A DNA stretch of 64,000 nucleotides from SFWF01 sp045539925 (GCA_045539925.1 JAZQGH010000160.1:1-64000); one strand, 5' to 3'. Counted from the first letter of the stretch, positions 50,237 to 59,914 are shown. The notes: generated from the letters alone by a model not told the origin. Numbers and translations: made by a program.

Positions 50237-51793
50237 TTATTTTGCGTAATCAACTGCTCTGTTTTCGCGGATGACATTAACCTTGATCTGTCCTGGATAG
50301 TCGAGCTCGTTTTCGATCTTATTTGCGATATCGCGTGCGATGATAACCATCTGATCGTCACTGATTACCTCAGGCTTAACTACGATACGAACCTCACGGC
50401 CTGCCTGAATAGCGAAAGAATTTTCTACGCCGCTGAAGGAATTGGCGATTTCCTCAAGTTTTTCGAGACGCTTGATGTAGCTTTCAATATTCTCACGACG
50501 GGCACCTGGGCGGGCGGCAGAAATAGCATCTGCTGCCTGAACAATGCAGGCAATAACGGTTTTCGCCTCTACCTCGCCGTGGTGAGCGTGGATAGCGTGG
50601 ATAATATCTTCGTTTTCCTTATACTTCTTTGCAACCTCAACACCGAGCTGAATGTGAGTACCCTCCTGCTCGTGGTCGATAGCCTTACCTATATCGTGAA
50701 GAAGACCTGCACGCTTGGCAAGGGTAACATTCTCTCCAAGCTCTGCTGCGATTATACCTGAAAGGTGGCAAACCTCAAGAGCGTGGTTAAGAACATTCTG
50801 TCCGTAGCTGGTACGGTAGTAAAGCTTACCGAGAAGCTTTACTATTTCGGGGTGAAGGTTATGTATGCCTGCTTCAAGCATAGCACGCTCACCTTCGCGT
50901 TTAATGGTGTTATTAACATCGGCCTGAGCCTTGTTTACCATTTCTTCAATACGTGCGGGATGAATACGTCCGTCGGTAATAAGTTTTTCGAGGGCAAGAC
51001 GGGCAACCTCACGGCGAATGGGATCGAAGCTGGAAACTGTGATAGCTTCGGGAGTATCGTCGATGATAAGATCTACGCCCGTTGCGGTTTCGAGAGCACG
51101 GATATTACGTCCCTCACGTCCGATTATGCGACCCTTCATTTCATCGTTAGGCAGGGGCACAACAGAAACCGTAACCTCAGAAGAATGGTCGGCAGCGCAA
51201 CGCTGAATTGCGCGGGAAAGAATTTCGCGGGCAATGTTGTCTGCTTCTTCCTTGGTACGCTGTTCGTACTCGTTGATCTTAACAGCCTTAGCGTGGGTAA
51301 GCTCTCCGTCGAGGACAGACAAAAGATAATCCTTAGCCTGATCTTTGGAATAGCCTGAAATCCTCTCCAGCATTTCGAGCTGACTGCGTTTTATCTGTTC
51401 GCTCTCCTGAAGCTTTTCTTCAACCTCTTTTGCACGTTTGGCAATATTTTCTTCCTTGATTTCGAGGTTGTCTATTTTTTTATCAAGGGTCTCTTCTTTT
51501 TGCTGTAAGCGGCGTTCCTGACGCTGAACCTCGCTTCTTCTTTCACGAAGATCGCGGTCGGTCTCGGTGCGGAGCTGATGAGCCTCGTCCTTTGCCTCTA
51601 TAAGCAATTCTTTCTTTCTGGCTTCGGCATTTTGGATAGCGTCGGAGAGGATTCGCTTAGCTTCTGCTTCTGCAGAGCCGATTGTCTTTTCAGCCTTGTT
51701 TTTTCTGTGAGAAGAACCTAAAAGGAAAAACACTACAGCCAATACCACTGCGACGATGCCTATGATTACATAAAAAATTGGGTTTGTGGGCAT
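50237..51793 (-). CDS. rny: ribonuclease Y
   Basis: Membrane-anchored endoribonuclease that starts mRNA decay in Firmicutes. It has an N-terminal membrane helix (about 5-24), a long charged coiled coil (about 30-200), a KH domain with GRIIGREGRNIRALE, and an HD domain with LLHDIGKAIDHE. The length of 518 residues is typical. The long leader before it has several hairpins, so expression may be controlled at RNA level. Confidence 0.96.
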   Translation of the reverse strand: MPTNPIFYVIIGIVAVVLAVVFFLLGSSHRKNKAEKTIGSAEAEAKRILSDAIQNAEARKKELLIEAKDEAHQLRTETDRDLRERRSEVQRQERRLQQKEETLDKKIDNLEIKEENIAKRAKEVEEKLQESEQIKRSQLEMLERISGYSKDQAKDYLLSVLDGELTHAKAVKINEYEQRTKEEADNIAREILSRAIQRCAADHSSEVTVSVVPLPNDEMKGRIIGREGRNIRALETATGVDLIIDDTPEAITVSSFDPIRREVARLALEKLITDGRIHPARIEEMVNKAQADVNNTIKREGERAMLEAGIHNLHPEIVKLLGKLYYRTSYGQNVLNHALEVCHLSGIIAAELGENVTLAKRAGLLHDIGKAIDHEQEGTHIQLGVEVAKKYKENEDIIHAIHAHHGEVEAKTVIACIVQAADAISAARPGARRENIESYIKRLEKLEEIANSFSGVENSFAIQAGREVRIVVKPEVISDDQMVIIARDIANKIENELDYPGQIKVNVIRENRAVDYAK

Positions 51794-51833
51794 TTTAAAT
51801 GCACCTCCTTTATATTAAACAACATTTATTTTT

Positions 51834-51909
51834 CGAGGCTGTGATTGTACCTCGGGTGTTGGAATGCGACACAAATTTGACCCGCCAAAGTCAAAAAGGA
51901 ACACATTCC
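51834..51909 (-). promoter_or_regulatory. structured 5' leader of rny
   Basis: Between the promoter and the rny ribosome site the transcript can fold as nested or tandem hairpins: GGAATG (51904-51909) with CATTCC (51861-51866), enclosing TTTGAC/GTCAAA (51876-51895), and then CGAGG/CCTCG (51834-51854). No known riboswitch class was recognised. Confidence 0.45.
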
Positions 51910-51928
51910 CCCTCATATACCACAATAG

Positions 51929-51957
51929 ATAATACCACTATATTTATTGTCTGTCAA
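51929..51957 (-). promoter_or_regulatory. promoter of rny
   Basis: -35 TTGACA (51952-51957), 17-nt spacer, -10 TATTAT (51929-51934), on the minus strand. Confidence 0.75.
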
Positions 51958-51995
51958 GAAAAACAACGGCTATTTGTTGTGATTGTGAGTAAAAC

Positions 51996-52026
51996 AAAAC
52001 AGACTACCTGAAAGATAGTCTGTTTT
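51996..52026 (-). terminator. terminator of the malate/lactate dehydrogenase gene
   Basis: Perfect 11-bp stem AAAACAGACTA / TAGTCTGTTTT (51996-52026) with a 9-nt loop, 38 nt past the dehydrogenase stop codon, with TTTT at the end of the minus-strand stem. Confidence 0.75.
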
Positions 52027-52063
52027 ATCTGAATATAAAATGATATTAGACAAATTTAAAGGT

Positions 52064-53185
52064 TTATTTATATGAGCTTTGTTTTGCTGCGGCAAAGTCG
52101 ACATCGCCGAGATATTTTACGCTATCCATACCGAGATAGTCACACAGATCCTTCATTTCTGCAACGGTGTTAATGTTTACATCAATGCCGTTTTTCATAC
52201 GGTCGGCTAAGGCTATTATCTCTTTTTCACCATGGGTATAGATACGCTCGGCTCCCTCAGCCTTAGGTGCATCGCGAAGCTCCTGCAGGAAGGTGGAGAA
52301 ACGCTCCTTCATAGCCTCGGCATCACCAAATACTGCAGGGTCTACCGCCATAAATCCGTGACAGGTGCCACCCCTACCGCCAACGTGGGTGTGGTTGGAG
52401 GTAAGTCCACCCGAGAAGATTGAGCAGAATATTTCACAGAGCATACCGTAGCCGTAGCCCTTATGTCCGCCCAGCGGTTCTGTATCGCCGCCAAGAGGAA
52501 CTATGCCGCCGCCGTTTTTACCGACAATATTTTTAAGCACACGGGAAGCATCGGTGCAGGGACGTCCGTTTTCGTCTAATGCCCAGCCGTCAGGCAGGGG
52601 CTTTGAAAGTTTATTATATATTTCGAGCTTACCTCTTGTTACGACGGTAGTAGAAGAATCGAAAAAGAAGGGATAGGGCTCGGCAGGCATAGAAATTGCG
52701 ATAGGATTGGAGCCCAGCATTGCAAGACGGGAATATGTAGGCACCATTATTGCTTCGGAATTGGTCATAGCGAAGCCTACAAGTCCCTGATCACAAGCCA
52801 TTTTAGCATAATAGCCTGCAATACCGAAATGATTGGAATTTTTAACGCTGACGATAGCCATACCGCTTTTCTTTGCTTTTTCTATAGCTAAATTCATAGC
52901 CTCAATAGAGATAAGCTGACCCATTCCGTCGTGACCGTCGATAACCGCAGAAATAGGGGTCTCAAAAACTATTTCGGGCTTAGCGTCTACTTTGATAAGA
53001 CCCTTTTCAATACCCTTATGGTAGCGTACAAGACGCTGCATACCGTGAGATTCAATACCGTATACGTCGGATAAAAGCAGAACATCGGTTATGCTTTCTG
53101 CCTCTTTTTCGGTAAAGCCGAACTTTTTAAAGGCATCGCAGCAGAAGGTCTTAAGCTGGTCGTAGGTGTAGCGTATGTAACTCAT
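52064..53185 (-). CDS. malate/L-lactate dehydrogenase family (Ldh_2) oxidoreductase
   Basis: NAD(P)-dependent oxidoreductase of the Ldh_2 family, unrelated to classical lactate dehydrogenases. Family signs are YGIESHGMQRLVRY near residues 44-57 with the catalytic His, NSNHFGIAGYYAKMA near 119, and GHKGYGYGMLCEIF near 240. The substrate may be malate, lactate, ureidoglycolate or a sulfo analogue, and the sequence does not decide. The ATG at 53185 is preferred, with AAGGA 8 nt upstream. The ATG at 53191 is too close to that site. Confidence 0.88.
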   Translation of the reverse strand: MSYIRYTYDQLKTFCCDAFKKFGFTEKEAESITDVLLLSDVYGIESHGMQRLVRYHKGIEKGLIKVDAKPEIVFETPISAVIDGHDGMGQLISIEAMNLAIEKAKKSGMAIVSVKNSNHFGIAGYYAKMACDQGLVGFAMTNSEAIMVPTYSRLAMLGSNPIAISMPAEPYPFFFDSSTTVVTRGKLEIYNKLSKPLPDGWALDENGRPCTDASRVLKNIVGKNGGGIVPLGGDTEPLGGHKGYGYGMLCEIFCSIFSGGLTSNHTHVGGRGGTCHGFMAVDPAVFGDAEAMKERFSTFLQELRDAPKAEGAERIYTHGEKEIIALADRMKNGIDVNINTVAEMKDLCDYLGMDSVKYLGDVDFAAAKQSSYK

Positions 53186-53297
53186 ATACATTTGTCCTTA
53201 AAAATAAATATAATTTTACAAGGTCACAGATGAACTAGGCAAAAAATTTATTTACCCTCATCAAAAATGATATCCGAACACGTGCGTTATCTAGTAT

Positions 53298-53325
53298 ATT
53301 ATACCGCGGAATTTTCATTATTCAA
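53298..53325 (-). promoter_or_regulatory. promoter of the Ldh_2 dehydrogenase
   Basis: -35 TTGAAT (53320-53325), 16-nt spacer, -10 TATAAT (53298-53303). The leader of roughly 100 nt to the ATG has no clear structure. Confidence 0.6.
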
Positions 53326-53408
53326 GCAAAAAATGACATAATATTTTTACTTCAAAAGACAAAGCATCATCCCCTTGTGTCGCCGATGAAAATACCAACA
53401 AAAAAATC

Positions 53409-53437
53409 TTGAAATGAGCTATAAAAAGTAGTATAAT
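53409..53437 (+). promoter_or_regulatory. promoter of the aminotransferase gene
   Basis: -35 TTGAAA (53409-53414), 17-nt spacer, -10 TATAAT (53432-53437), 30 nt from the start codon and divergent from the dehydrogenase promoter. Confidence 0.7.
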
Positions 53438-53466
53438 AAATTGATATTATTTTTGGAGGAAAACAG

Positions 53467-54741
53467 ATGGCAAATTATCTTTCTATGTCTAAAGAAGAAC
53501 TCAGTGCAGAATTTGAAGCTGTAAAGCGTGAATTTGAAGAGATTAAGGGTGCTGAGCTTTCACTTGATATGTCAAGAGGCAAACCCGGAGCTGATCAGTT
53601 AGACCTTAGCGACGACCTTTTAGGTCTTGTGGGTCCTGACAAGGGCTTTAAGACCGAAGGTGGTATTGATTGCAGAAACTATGGCGGTCTTGACGGAATT
53701 CCCGAAATGAAGAAGCTCTTCGGTGAAATTCTCGGTATGGATACAAACAACATCATCTGCGGAAACAATGCATCTCTTAACCTGATGTTCGACGCAATTA
53801 CTCAGGGTATGGTTACAGGCTTTGGCGAGGGGCCTTGGCTTACTCAGGGCAAGGTTAAATTCCTTTGTCCCGCTCCCGGATATGACCGTCATTTCGGAAT
53901 ATGCCAGTATTACGGTATTGAAATGATAACCGTAAAATGCGGCGAAAGCGGTCCCGATATGGATGCTGTAGAAGAACTTGTAAAAGACCCTGCAGTTAAA
54001 GGTATGTGGTGTGTTCCAAAATACTCTAACCCCCTTGGCATTACCTACAGTGATGAAACGGTTAAACGCATTGCTGCTATGAAGCCTGCCGCAAAGGATT
54101 TCAGACTTATGTGGGATAACGCTTACATTATTCACGATTTATATGCAGAAGGCGACAAGCTTCTTAATATATATGATGAATGTAAGAAGAACGGTAACGA
54201 GGATATGGTGCTTCAGTTCACCTCTACCTCCAAAATAACCTACCCAGGCGCAGGTATTGCAGCCGTTGCGACAAGTGATGCTAACATCAAACTCCTTAAA
54301 TCCCGTATGACTATACAGACTATCGGTCCAGACAAGCTTAATCAGCTAAGTCACGCAAGAATGTTCCCCACTCTTGATGTTCTTCTCGCTCAGATGAAGC
54401 GTCATGCTGATATTCTCCGTCCTAAGTTTGAGGCTTGTCTTGCTCAGTTTGAAGAGGCTCTCGGCGATAAGGGTATCGCAGTATGGACGAAGCCCCGCGG
54501 CGGATATTTCATAAGTATGGAGGTTCTGTCGGGTTGCGCTAAGCGTGTGGGTGAGCTTTGTAAAGAAGCAGGACTTATAATCACTACCCCAGGTGCAACC
54601 TATCCTTACGGTAATGACCCAGATGACAGCAATCTGCGTATTGCTCCCTCCTTCCCCTGCGTTGAGGAGCTCAGCATCGCCGCTAAGGTTTTATGCGTGG
54701 CTGTGAGATATGCCGCCTGCGAAAAGCTCTTAGCAGAATAA
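53467..54741 (+). CDS. aspartate aminotransferase, subgroup Ic type
   Basis: PLP-dependent class I-fold aminotransferase of 424 residues. The PLP lysine lies in STSKITYPGAGIA near residue 260, the early LDMSRGKPGADQLDL is the signature of the Ic subgroup (PF12897-type), and WDNAYIIHDL carries the PLP-ring contacts. Ic members act on aspartate, but other amino donors are possible. TTTTTGGAGG precedes the ATG. It appears to be a single-gene unit, with a separate promoter before secD. Confidence 0.9.
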   Translation: MANYLSMSKEELSAEFEAVKREFEEIKGAELSLDMSRGKPGADQLDLSDDLLGLVGPDKGFKTEGGIDCRNYGGLDGIPEMKKLFGEILGMDTNNIICGNNASLNLMFDAITQGMVTGFGEGPWLTQGKVKFLCPAPGYDRHFGICQYYGIEMITVKCGESGPDMDAVEELVKDPAVKGMWCVPKYSNPLGITYSDETVKRIAAMKPAAKDFRLMWDNAYIIHDLYAEGDKLLNIYDECKKNGNEDMVLQFTSTSKITYPGAGIAAVATSDANIKLLKSRMTIQTIGPDKLNQLSHARMFPTLDVLLAQMKRHADILRPKFEACLAQFEEALGDKGIAVWTKPRGGYFISMEVLSGCAKRVGELCKEAGLIITTPGATYPYGNDPDDSNLRIAPSFPCVEELSIAAKVLCVAVRYAACEKLLAE

Positions 54742-54745
54742 AGCG

Positions 54746-54774
54746 TTGACTTTACCTCTTACAGATATTATAAT
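54746..54774 (+). promoter_or_regulatory. promoter of secD-secF
   Basis: -35 TTGACT (54746-54751), 17-nt spacer, -10 TATAAT (54769-54774), starting 5 nt after the aminotransferase stop. Confidence 0.75.
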
Positions 54775-54811
54775 GTAATATGATTTTTAAAAGACCGGAG
54801 GTTTTAAACCA

Positions 54812-56182
54812 ATGAAAGCAAAAAAGACCGGTAAGTGGGTATTTTTCGTAATATTTGCACTAATACTTGCACTTACCTACACAGCATTCTTTGGTGTAGA
54901 CAATTACTACGGTGACACCCGTAACATCTACTTCAAAGGAGCAGAGGATATCCGTTGGGGTATTGACATCAGAGGCGGTGTAGAGGCTGTTTTCTCTCCC
55001 GACATTGAAGATGCAAAGATAACCGATTCGGATATGGCATCAGCCAAAGCAATTATCGAAACCCGTCTTGTAGGCAACAATATTACCGACTACGAGGTTT
55101 ATACCGATAATGCAACCCACCAGATAATCGTCCGTTTCCCTTGGTCTTCAGACCAGACCGATTTCGACCCTGCAAAAGAGGTTGAAAAGCTAGGTCAGAC
55201 CGCAGTGCTCACCTTCTGTAAGGGCACCAGCAAGGATACCGTTCTTGTTGAGGGTAAGGATATTGCGTCTGCATCCTATGCATATGAGGCTTCTGTAGGC
55301 CATTATGTAAGCCTTAAATTCAATGCAACAGGTAAAGCTAAATTCTCTTCTGCTACCGCAAGTAATGTGGGCAGCACCATCTCTATCTGGATGGATGACC
55401 AGATGATCTCCAGTCCCAAAGTAAACGAGGCTATCACCACAGGTGAGGCTATGATTACGGGCGACTTTACCGCAGACGAGGCTGCATCCCTTGCAAACCA
55501 GATCAACGCAGGTGCTCTTCCCTTTGCACTTACAGTTGACGATTCCAAGATGCAGATAATCTCCCCCACCCTAGGCTCTGATGCACTTAATGTTATGCTT
55601 ATCGCTGGCTCCTGCGCATTCGGTCTTATCTGCTTACTTATGATAATCCGTTACCGTCTGCTCGGTGTTGTTGCTTCTATCGCACTTCTCGGACAGGTTG
55701 CCGCAATGATAGCTTGTATCTCGGGCTACATAAACGCTTTCGACAGCTTCACCCTTACCATCCCCGGTATTGCAGGTATCATCCTTTCTATCGGTGTTGG
55801 TGTTGACGCTAATGTAATTGCGGCAGAGCGTATTAAAGAGGAATTCCAAAAAGGAAAGACCATCGACGGTGCTATTGCAGCAGGTTATAAGAACAGCTTA
55901 AGTGCTATCATCGACGGAAACGTTACCATCGTTATTGTTTCTCTCGTGCTTATGGGCGCTTTCGGTTCGGAAGGAATTCTTACCACCCTTCTCTCCCCCA
56001 TCTTCGCCCTCTTCGGCACTACCATCACCGGCTCTATCTATTCCTTCGGTTACACCCTGCTTGTAGGTACAATATTCAACCTTATCCTCGGTGTACTCTG
56101 CTCCAGACTTATGGTTAAGAGCATCTCCCGCCTGAAGGTATTCAGAAAACCTGCTTTTTACGGAGGTGCCAAGAATGTTTAA
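54812..56182 (+). CDS. secD: protein translocase subunit SecD
   Basis: Part of the SecDF complex that uses the proton gradient to pull exported proteins. It has an N-terminal helix, a large extracytoplasmic P1-type region, and a bundle of five helices after about residue 265. The motif DIRGGVEAVF near residue 53 and the IILSIGVGVDANVIAAERIKEE region near 340 are SecD marks. Here SecD and SecF are separate genes, while many Firmicutes have one fused SecDF. The length of 456 residues fits separate SecD. Confidence 0.95.
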   Translation: MKAKKTGKWVFFVIFALILALTYTAFFGVDNYYGDTRNIYFKGAEDIRWGIDIRGGVEAVFSPDIEDAKITDSDMASAKAIIETRLVGNNITDYEVYTDNATHQIIVRFPWSSDQTDFDPAKEVEKLGQTAVLTFCKGTSKDTVLVEGKDIASASYAYEASVGHYVSLKFNATGKAKFSSATASNVGSTISIWMDDQMISSPKVNEAITTGEAMITGDFTADEAASLANQINAGALPFALTVDDSKMQIISPTLGSDALNVMLIAGSCAFGLICLLMIIRYRLLGVVASIALLGQVAAMIACISGYINAFDSFTLTIPGIAGIILSIGVGVDANVIAAERIKEEFQKGKTIDGAIAAGYKNSLSAIIDGNVTIVIVSLVLMGAFGSEGILTTLLSPIFALFGTTITGSIYSFGYTLLVGTIFNLILGVLCSRLMVKSISRLKVFRKPAFYGGAKNV

Positions 56183-57113
56183 GAAAAATATTGACTTTAA
56201 CAAGTGCTTTAAACCCGTCCTTATCGCTTATGCGGTATTTATGGTTATCGGCATTATACTTACTGTTATCTTTGGTGTAAACCTTGACATCAACTTTAAA
56301 GGCGGTACCCGTATCACTTATTCTTATTCGGGTGAACTCGACTATAAGACCACAGAGGCTCTTATTGAAGAGACTTTAGGCAAGGATGTTAATGTAAGCG
56401 AAAGCGCAGGACTTGCCGATGATTCCAAGAAGATTGTTATCACACTTGTAGGAACCGATTCCCTTTCCAACGAGGCACAGCAGAACCTTGCAAAGGTGCT
56501 TACCGAAAAGTATAAGGACAACACCTTCGAGCTTTACGACTCTAACTCTGTTAACCCCAGTGTTGCAGGTGCATTCTTTGCAAAGAGTCTTGCCGCAGTT
56601 ATCCTCTCAGGATTACTTGTTGTGCTTTATGTAGGAATCCGTTTCCGCAAGATTGGCGGCGTTTCGGCAGCTATTACCGCCTTTGTTTCCCTCTTCCTCG
56701 ACATATTTGTTGCTTTCTTCACCTGCGTTATCTTCCGTCTGCAGATCGACTCTAACTTTATGGCGGTTGTTTTAACCATTCTCGGTTATTCTCTTAACGA
56801 CACCATCGTTGTTTATGACCGCGTTCGCGAGAATAAGGGAATTTATCCCAAGGCAACCACTGCTGAGCTTGTAAACGATAGTCTTAACACCGTTAAGGTT
56901 CGTACCTTTATCACAACACTCACAACCTTCTCGGCTGTTGTAATGATAATTGTTGTTGCAGAGCTCTTCGGTCTTACCTCACTCCGCAGCTTTGCTATTC
57001 CTATGGCATTCGGTCTTATTTCGGGCTGTATTTCTTCTCTGTTCATTTCCGCTCCCCTCTGGGTTATCTGGAAGAACAGCACTGCTAAAAAAGCTGCTAA
57101 GGCTACAAAATAA
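56175..57113 (+). CDS. secF: protein translocase subunit SecF
   Basis: Six-helix partner of SecD, 312 residues. The mark NLDINFKGGTRITYSY near residue 37 and the SLNDTIVVYDRVREN segment are typical of SecF. The ATG at 56175 overlaps the secD stop by 8 nt and follows GGAGG. The in-frame start at 56166 lies inside that site. A bidirectional terminator follows at 57144. Confidence 0.95.
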   Translation: MFKKNIDFNKCFKPVLIAYAVFMVIGIILTVIFGVNLDINFKGGTRITYSYSGELDYKTTEALIEETLGKDVNVSESAGLADDSKKIVITLVGTDSLSNEAQQNLAKVLTEKYKDNTFELYDSNSVNPSVAGAFFAKSLAAVILSGLLVVLYVGIRFRKIGGVSAAITAFVSLFLDIFVAFFTCVIFRLQIDSNFMAVVLTILGYSLNDTIVVYDRVRENKGIYPKATTAELVNDSLNTVKVRTFITTLTTFSAVVMIIVVAELFGLTSLRSFAIPMAFGLISGCISSLFISAPLWVIWKNSTAKKAAKATK

Positions 57114-57143
57114 TAAGCAGCAAAATATGGTTTTATAAAAATC

Positions 57144-57171
57144 AAAGGATGCATCGGCTGATGCATCCTTT
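57144..57171. terminator. bidirectional terminator between secF and ligA
   Basis: Perfect 12-bp stem AAAGGATGCATC / GATGCATCCTTT with loop GGCT, followed by TTTGTTATTTT on the plus strand. Confidence 0.88.
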
Positions 57172-57174
57172 TTG

Positions 57175-59151
57175 TTATTTTATCATTTCAATAAACCGTG
57201 CTTCGTCTATAACCTCTATACCAAGGGCATTTGCTTTGTCGAGCTTACTGCCCGAGGCTTCGCCTGAGAGAACATAGGTCGTTTTCTTTGAAACCGAGGA
57301 AGATGTTTTTCCGCCGAAGCTTTCGATAATGGCTGATGCTTCCTGCCTTGAATAGGTGGGAAGCGTTCCCGTAAGGACAAAGGTCATTCCCTCGAAACGG
57401 TTATCAATAGTGTTATCGGGCTCGGCCATATTAACACCAAGTGCTTTGAGCTTTTCAATCATTTGGGAGGTCGAGCCCAAAGAGAAGAACTCGGCTATGC
57501 TTTTAGCAAGTACAGAGCCAAATCCGTCGATAGCTGCGAAATCGTCCTCGGAAGCCCTTAACAGTGCTTCTACCGTTTTAAAATGCTCTGCCGCAAGCTT
57601 TGCCGCCTTTTGACCTATATGACGTATGCCTAAGGCGAAAACAAGGCGAGAGAGGGGATTTTCTTTAGATTTTTCTATTGCCGCAATCATATTTGAGGCA
57701 GACTTTTCACCCATACGCTCAAGATTTATCACATCTTCGGCTTTAAGGGTATAAAGATCGGTAATATCCTTTATAAGCCCCTCGGCAGAGAGTTGTTCAA
57801 GAACGGCGGGGCCAAGACCCTCGATATCCATTGCATCGCGGGAGGTAAAATGAATAAGGTGTCTGAGCATCTGAGCAGGACACTCGGCATTTGTGCAACG
57901 GAGCACCGCCTCACCCTCCTCGCGGAAAACAGGTCCGCCGCAGGAAGGACAAATATGAGGCATCTGAAAGGGAACAGAATCCTCGTTATGTGCCTTTACC
58001 GATAGCACCTCGGGAATGATTTCACCCGCCTTGCGGACGACTATGGTATCACCTATACAGATGCCCTTTTCCTTTATAAAATCTTCGTTATGAAGCACTG
58101 CGCGGGAAACGGTTGTACCTGCAAGCTGTATAGGCTCGAATTCGGCTGTAGGAGTAAGTGCACCTGTTCTGCCGACATTTATTTCAATCCTTAAAAGTAG
58201 CGTTTCCTTTTCCTCGGGGGGATATTTATACGCTACCGCCCATTTAGGATATTTTGCTGTGCTTCCCATATCCTCGCGGAAAGCAAAATTATCGACCTTT
58301 ATAACAGCGCCGTCAATATCAAAGGGAATGTCTCCCCTGCTGTTGCCTATTCGCTCAATTTCAGCAATAACCTCATCCATAGACGAACATTTTTTATAAG
58401 TGGGAAGAACGCTGAAGCCAAGCTCCCGCAAAAAGTCAAGAGACTGTATATGGGAACTGAGAATTTTACCCTCTACACGCTGAATGTTAAAAACAAATAT
58501 ATCAAGTTTTCTTTCGGCGGTTATTTTAGAGTTTTTCTGACGAAGAGAGCCTGCGGCAGCATTGCGGGGATTTTTAGCAGGTTGCTCTCCCATAAGCTCC
58601 TGTCGGGCAACCAAATCTTCAAATGCTTTACGGGACATATAGACCTCACCGCGCACCTCTAAATCACCGCTAAATGGTATAGTCTTAGGGATAGACTCTA
58701 TCGTCAGTAGGTTTGCGGTAACATCCTCCCCCGTCTCACCGTCTCCGCGGGTAGAGCCGCGGACAAATCTGCCGTTTTGATATTCGAGAGATACGGAAAG
58801 CCCGTCAATTTTAGGCTCTACAGAATATTCTGTAGCCCCTACCGCCTCCCTGACCTTTTTATCAAAGCTATACAGCTCATCAAAACTGAAAGCATCAAGC
58901 AGACTTTCCATTTTAACCGAATGCTTAACGGGAGTAAACAGCCTTGCAGCCGCTCCACCCACCTTTTGCGACGGAGAGTCTGCCGACACAAGCTCGGGAT
59001 ATTCGGTCTCTATTGCCCGAAGCTCACGGCCAAGCATATCATACTCATAGTCTGATATTTCGGGCGAATCTTCGTTATAATACCTTTCGTTGTGGTAACG
59101 CAGAAGCTGAGTTAACTCTTCCACACGTTTTTTTGCGTCTTTAAATTCCAT
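57175..59151 (-). CDS. ligA: NAD-dependent DNA ligase LigA
   Basis: Joins DNA nicks in replication and repair. The adenylated lysine is Lys114 in EPKIDGLS. The order is adenylation domain, OB fold, a four-Cys zinc finger (CPSCGG and CTNAECPAQ, about 400-425), helix-hairpin-helix repeats and a C-terminal BRCT domain (about 585-658, with MTFVLTGTLPTYSRQEA). The length of 658 residues is normal. It is the last gene of a minus-strand run behind yunB. Confidence 0.97.
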   Translation of the reverse strand: MEFKDAKKRVEELTQLLRYHNERYYNEDSPEISDYEYDMLGRELRAIETEYPELVSADSPSQKVGGAAARLFTPVKHSVKMESLLDAFSFDELYSFDKKVREAVGATEYSVEPKIDGLSVSLEYQNGRFVRGSTRGDGETGEDVTANLLTIESIPKTIPFSGDLEVRGEVYMSRKAFEDLVARQELMGEQPAKNPRNAAAGSLRQKNSKITAERKLDIFVFNIQRVEGKILSSHIQSLDFLRELGFSVLPTYKKCSSMDEVIAEIERIGNSRGDIPFDIDGAVIKVDNFAFREDMGSTAKYPKWAVAYKYPPEEKETLLLRIEINVGRTGALTPTAEFEPIQLAGTTVSRAVLHNEDFIKEKGICIGDTIVVRKAGEIIPEVLSVKAHNEDSVPFQMPHICPSCGGPVFREEGEAVLRCTNAECPAQMLRHLIHFTSRDAMDIEGLGPAVLEQLSAEGLIKDITDLYTLKAEDVINLERMGEKSASNMIAAIEKSKENPLSRLVFALGIRHIGQKAAKLAAEHFKTVEALLRASEDDFAAIDGFGSVLAKSIAEFFSLGSTSQMIEKLKALGVNMAEPDNTIDNRFEGMTFVLTGTLPTYSRQEASAIIESFGGKTSSSVSKKTTYVLSGEASGSKLDKANALGIEVIDEARFIEMIK

Positions 59152-59160
59152 ATTTTACCT

Positions 59161-59859
59161 CTACTGCGATGCTTGTGCACCAAAATCAAATATATCCTCC
59201 ATAACCTCATCGGTTGCGTGACCGACGCTTGTAAAGGCATCGGGAACGGCACCGACTATCACGGTTTGTGCTACAATAAATTCTGTTTTTGCGACTTGTT
59301 CTGTATTTTTCTCAAGCATTGCAAGATCACTTTCGAGATCTACCGTCAAAAGTATTTGGTGCAATACCTGATTTATACCTGCGCTTTGAAAATTGCTTTT
59401 AAAATTACTTGCAACTGTAGTTGTTATATGTACTGTATACGAGAGTTTTGGCCATTTTGTGCTTGTGAAATACATTCCGAAGGCTGCTGACAAAGGAACT
59501 GAGAACTTTATTTCTTCATATTTTGCCATATCCTCGGCAATTTCGTCGCTGATTTTTGACTTAAGTCTATTAGCTGCAACCGAGTCTATTTCCACACTGG
59601 TGGCAAGTCCCTCCTCGTTGCGGCTGATTTTTGCAAGAGTATCGTAGGTTATCTTCATTTCTTCAAGCGCTCTCGAAGAGGCTCTGTTAGCACAGTTAAT
59701 AACTGCAGTTTTAACAGCACTCTTTGCAAACACAACCGCCACATTTCTCAGCCTGAAATCAAGATAAACTGTAAACGATGCCGCTATAGTTGCAACAATT
59801 AAAATGAAAACTATTATCCGTTTAAATCTTAATTTTCGGTTTGTTCGAACACTTATCAA
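59161..59859 (-). CDS. yunB: sporulation protein YunB
   Basis: A 232-residue membrane-anchored protein of the YunB family, made in the sporulating cell under sigma-E in Bacillus. It has a basic start, one helix (about 15-35), and an outer domain with the family-like FAKSAVKTAVINCANRAS region and PLSAAFGMYFTSTKWPKL. The start codon is TTG, with GGTGAT in a hairpin just before it. It is good evidence that the organism forms endospores. Its exact task is unknown. Confidence 0.85.
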   Translation of the reverse strand: MISVRTNRKLRFKRIIVFILIVATIAASFTVYLDFRLRNVAVVFAKSAVKTAVINCANRASSRALEEMKITYDTLAKISRNEEGLATSVEIDSVAANRLKSKISDEIAEDMAKYEEIKFSVPLSAAFGMYFTSTKWPKLSYTVHITTTVASNFKSNFQSAGINQVLHQILLTVDLESDLAMLEKNTEQVAKTEFIVAQTVIVGAVPDAFTSVGHATDEVMEDIFDFGAQASQ

Positions 59860-59865
59860 AAAATC

Positions 59866-59899
59866 ACCGCCTCCCGCAATATATATTACGAAAGGCGGT
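59866..59899 (-). promoter_or_regulatory. hairpin that masks the yunB ribosome site
   Basis: ACCGCCT (59866-59872) pairs with AGGCGGT (59893-59899), and AATA/TATT lies inside the loop. On the transcript the 3' arm holds the yunB ribosome site, and TTTTTTG with the start codon follows. It may block translation or act as a terminator that ends the upstream gene. Confidence 0.45.
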
Positions 59900-59914
59900 A
59901 GAGTTTAGTGAAAA

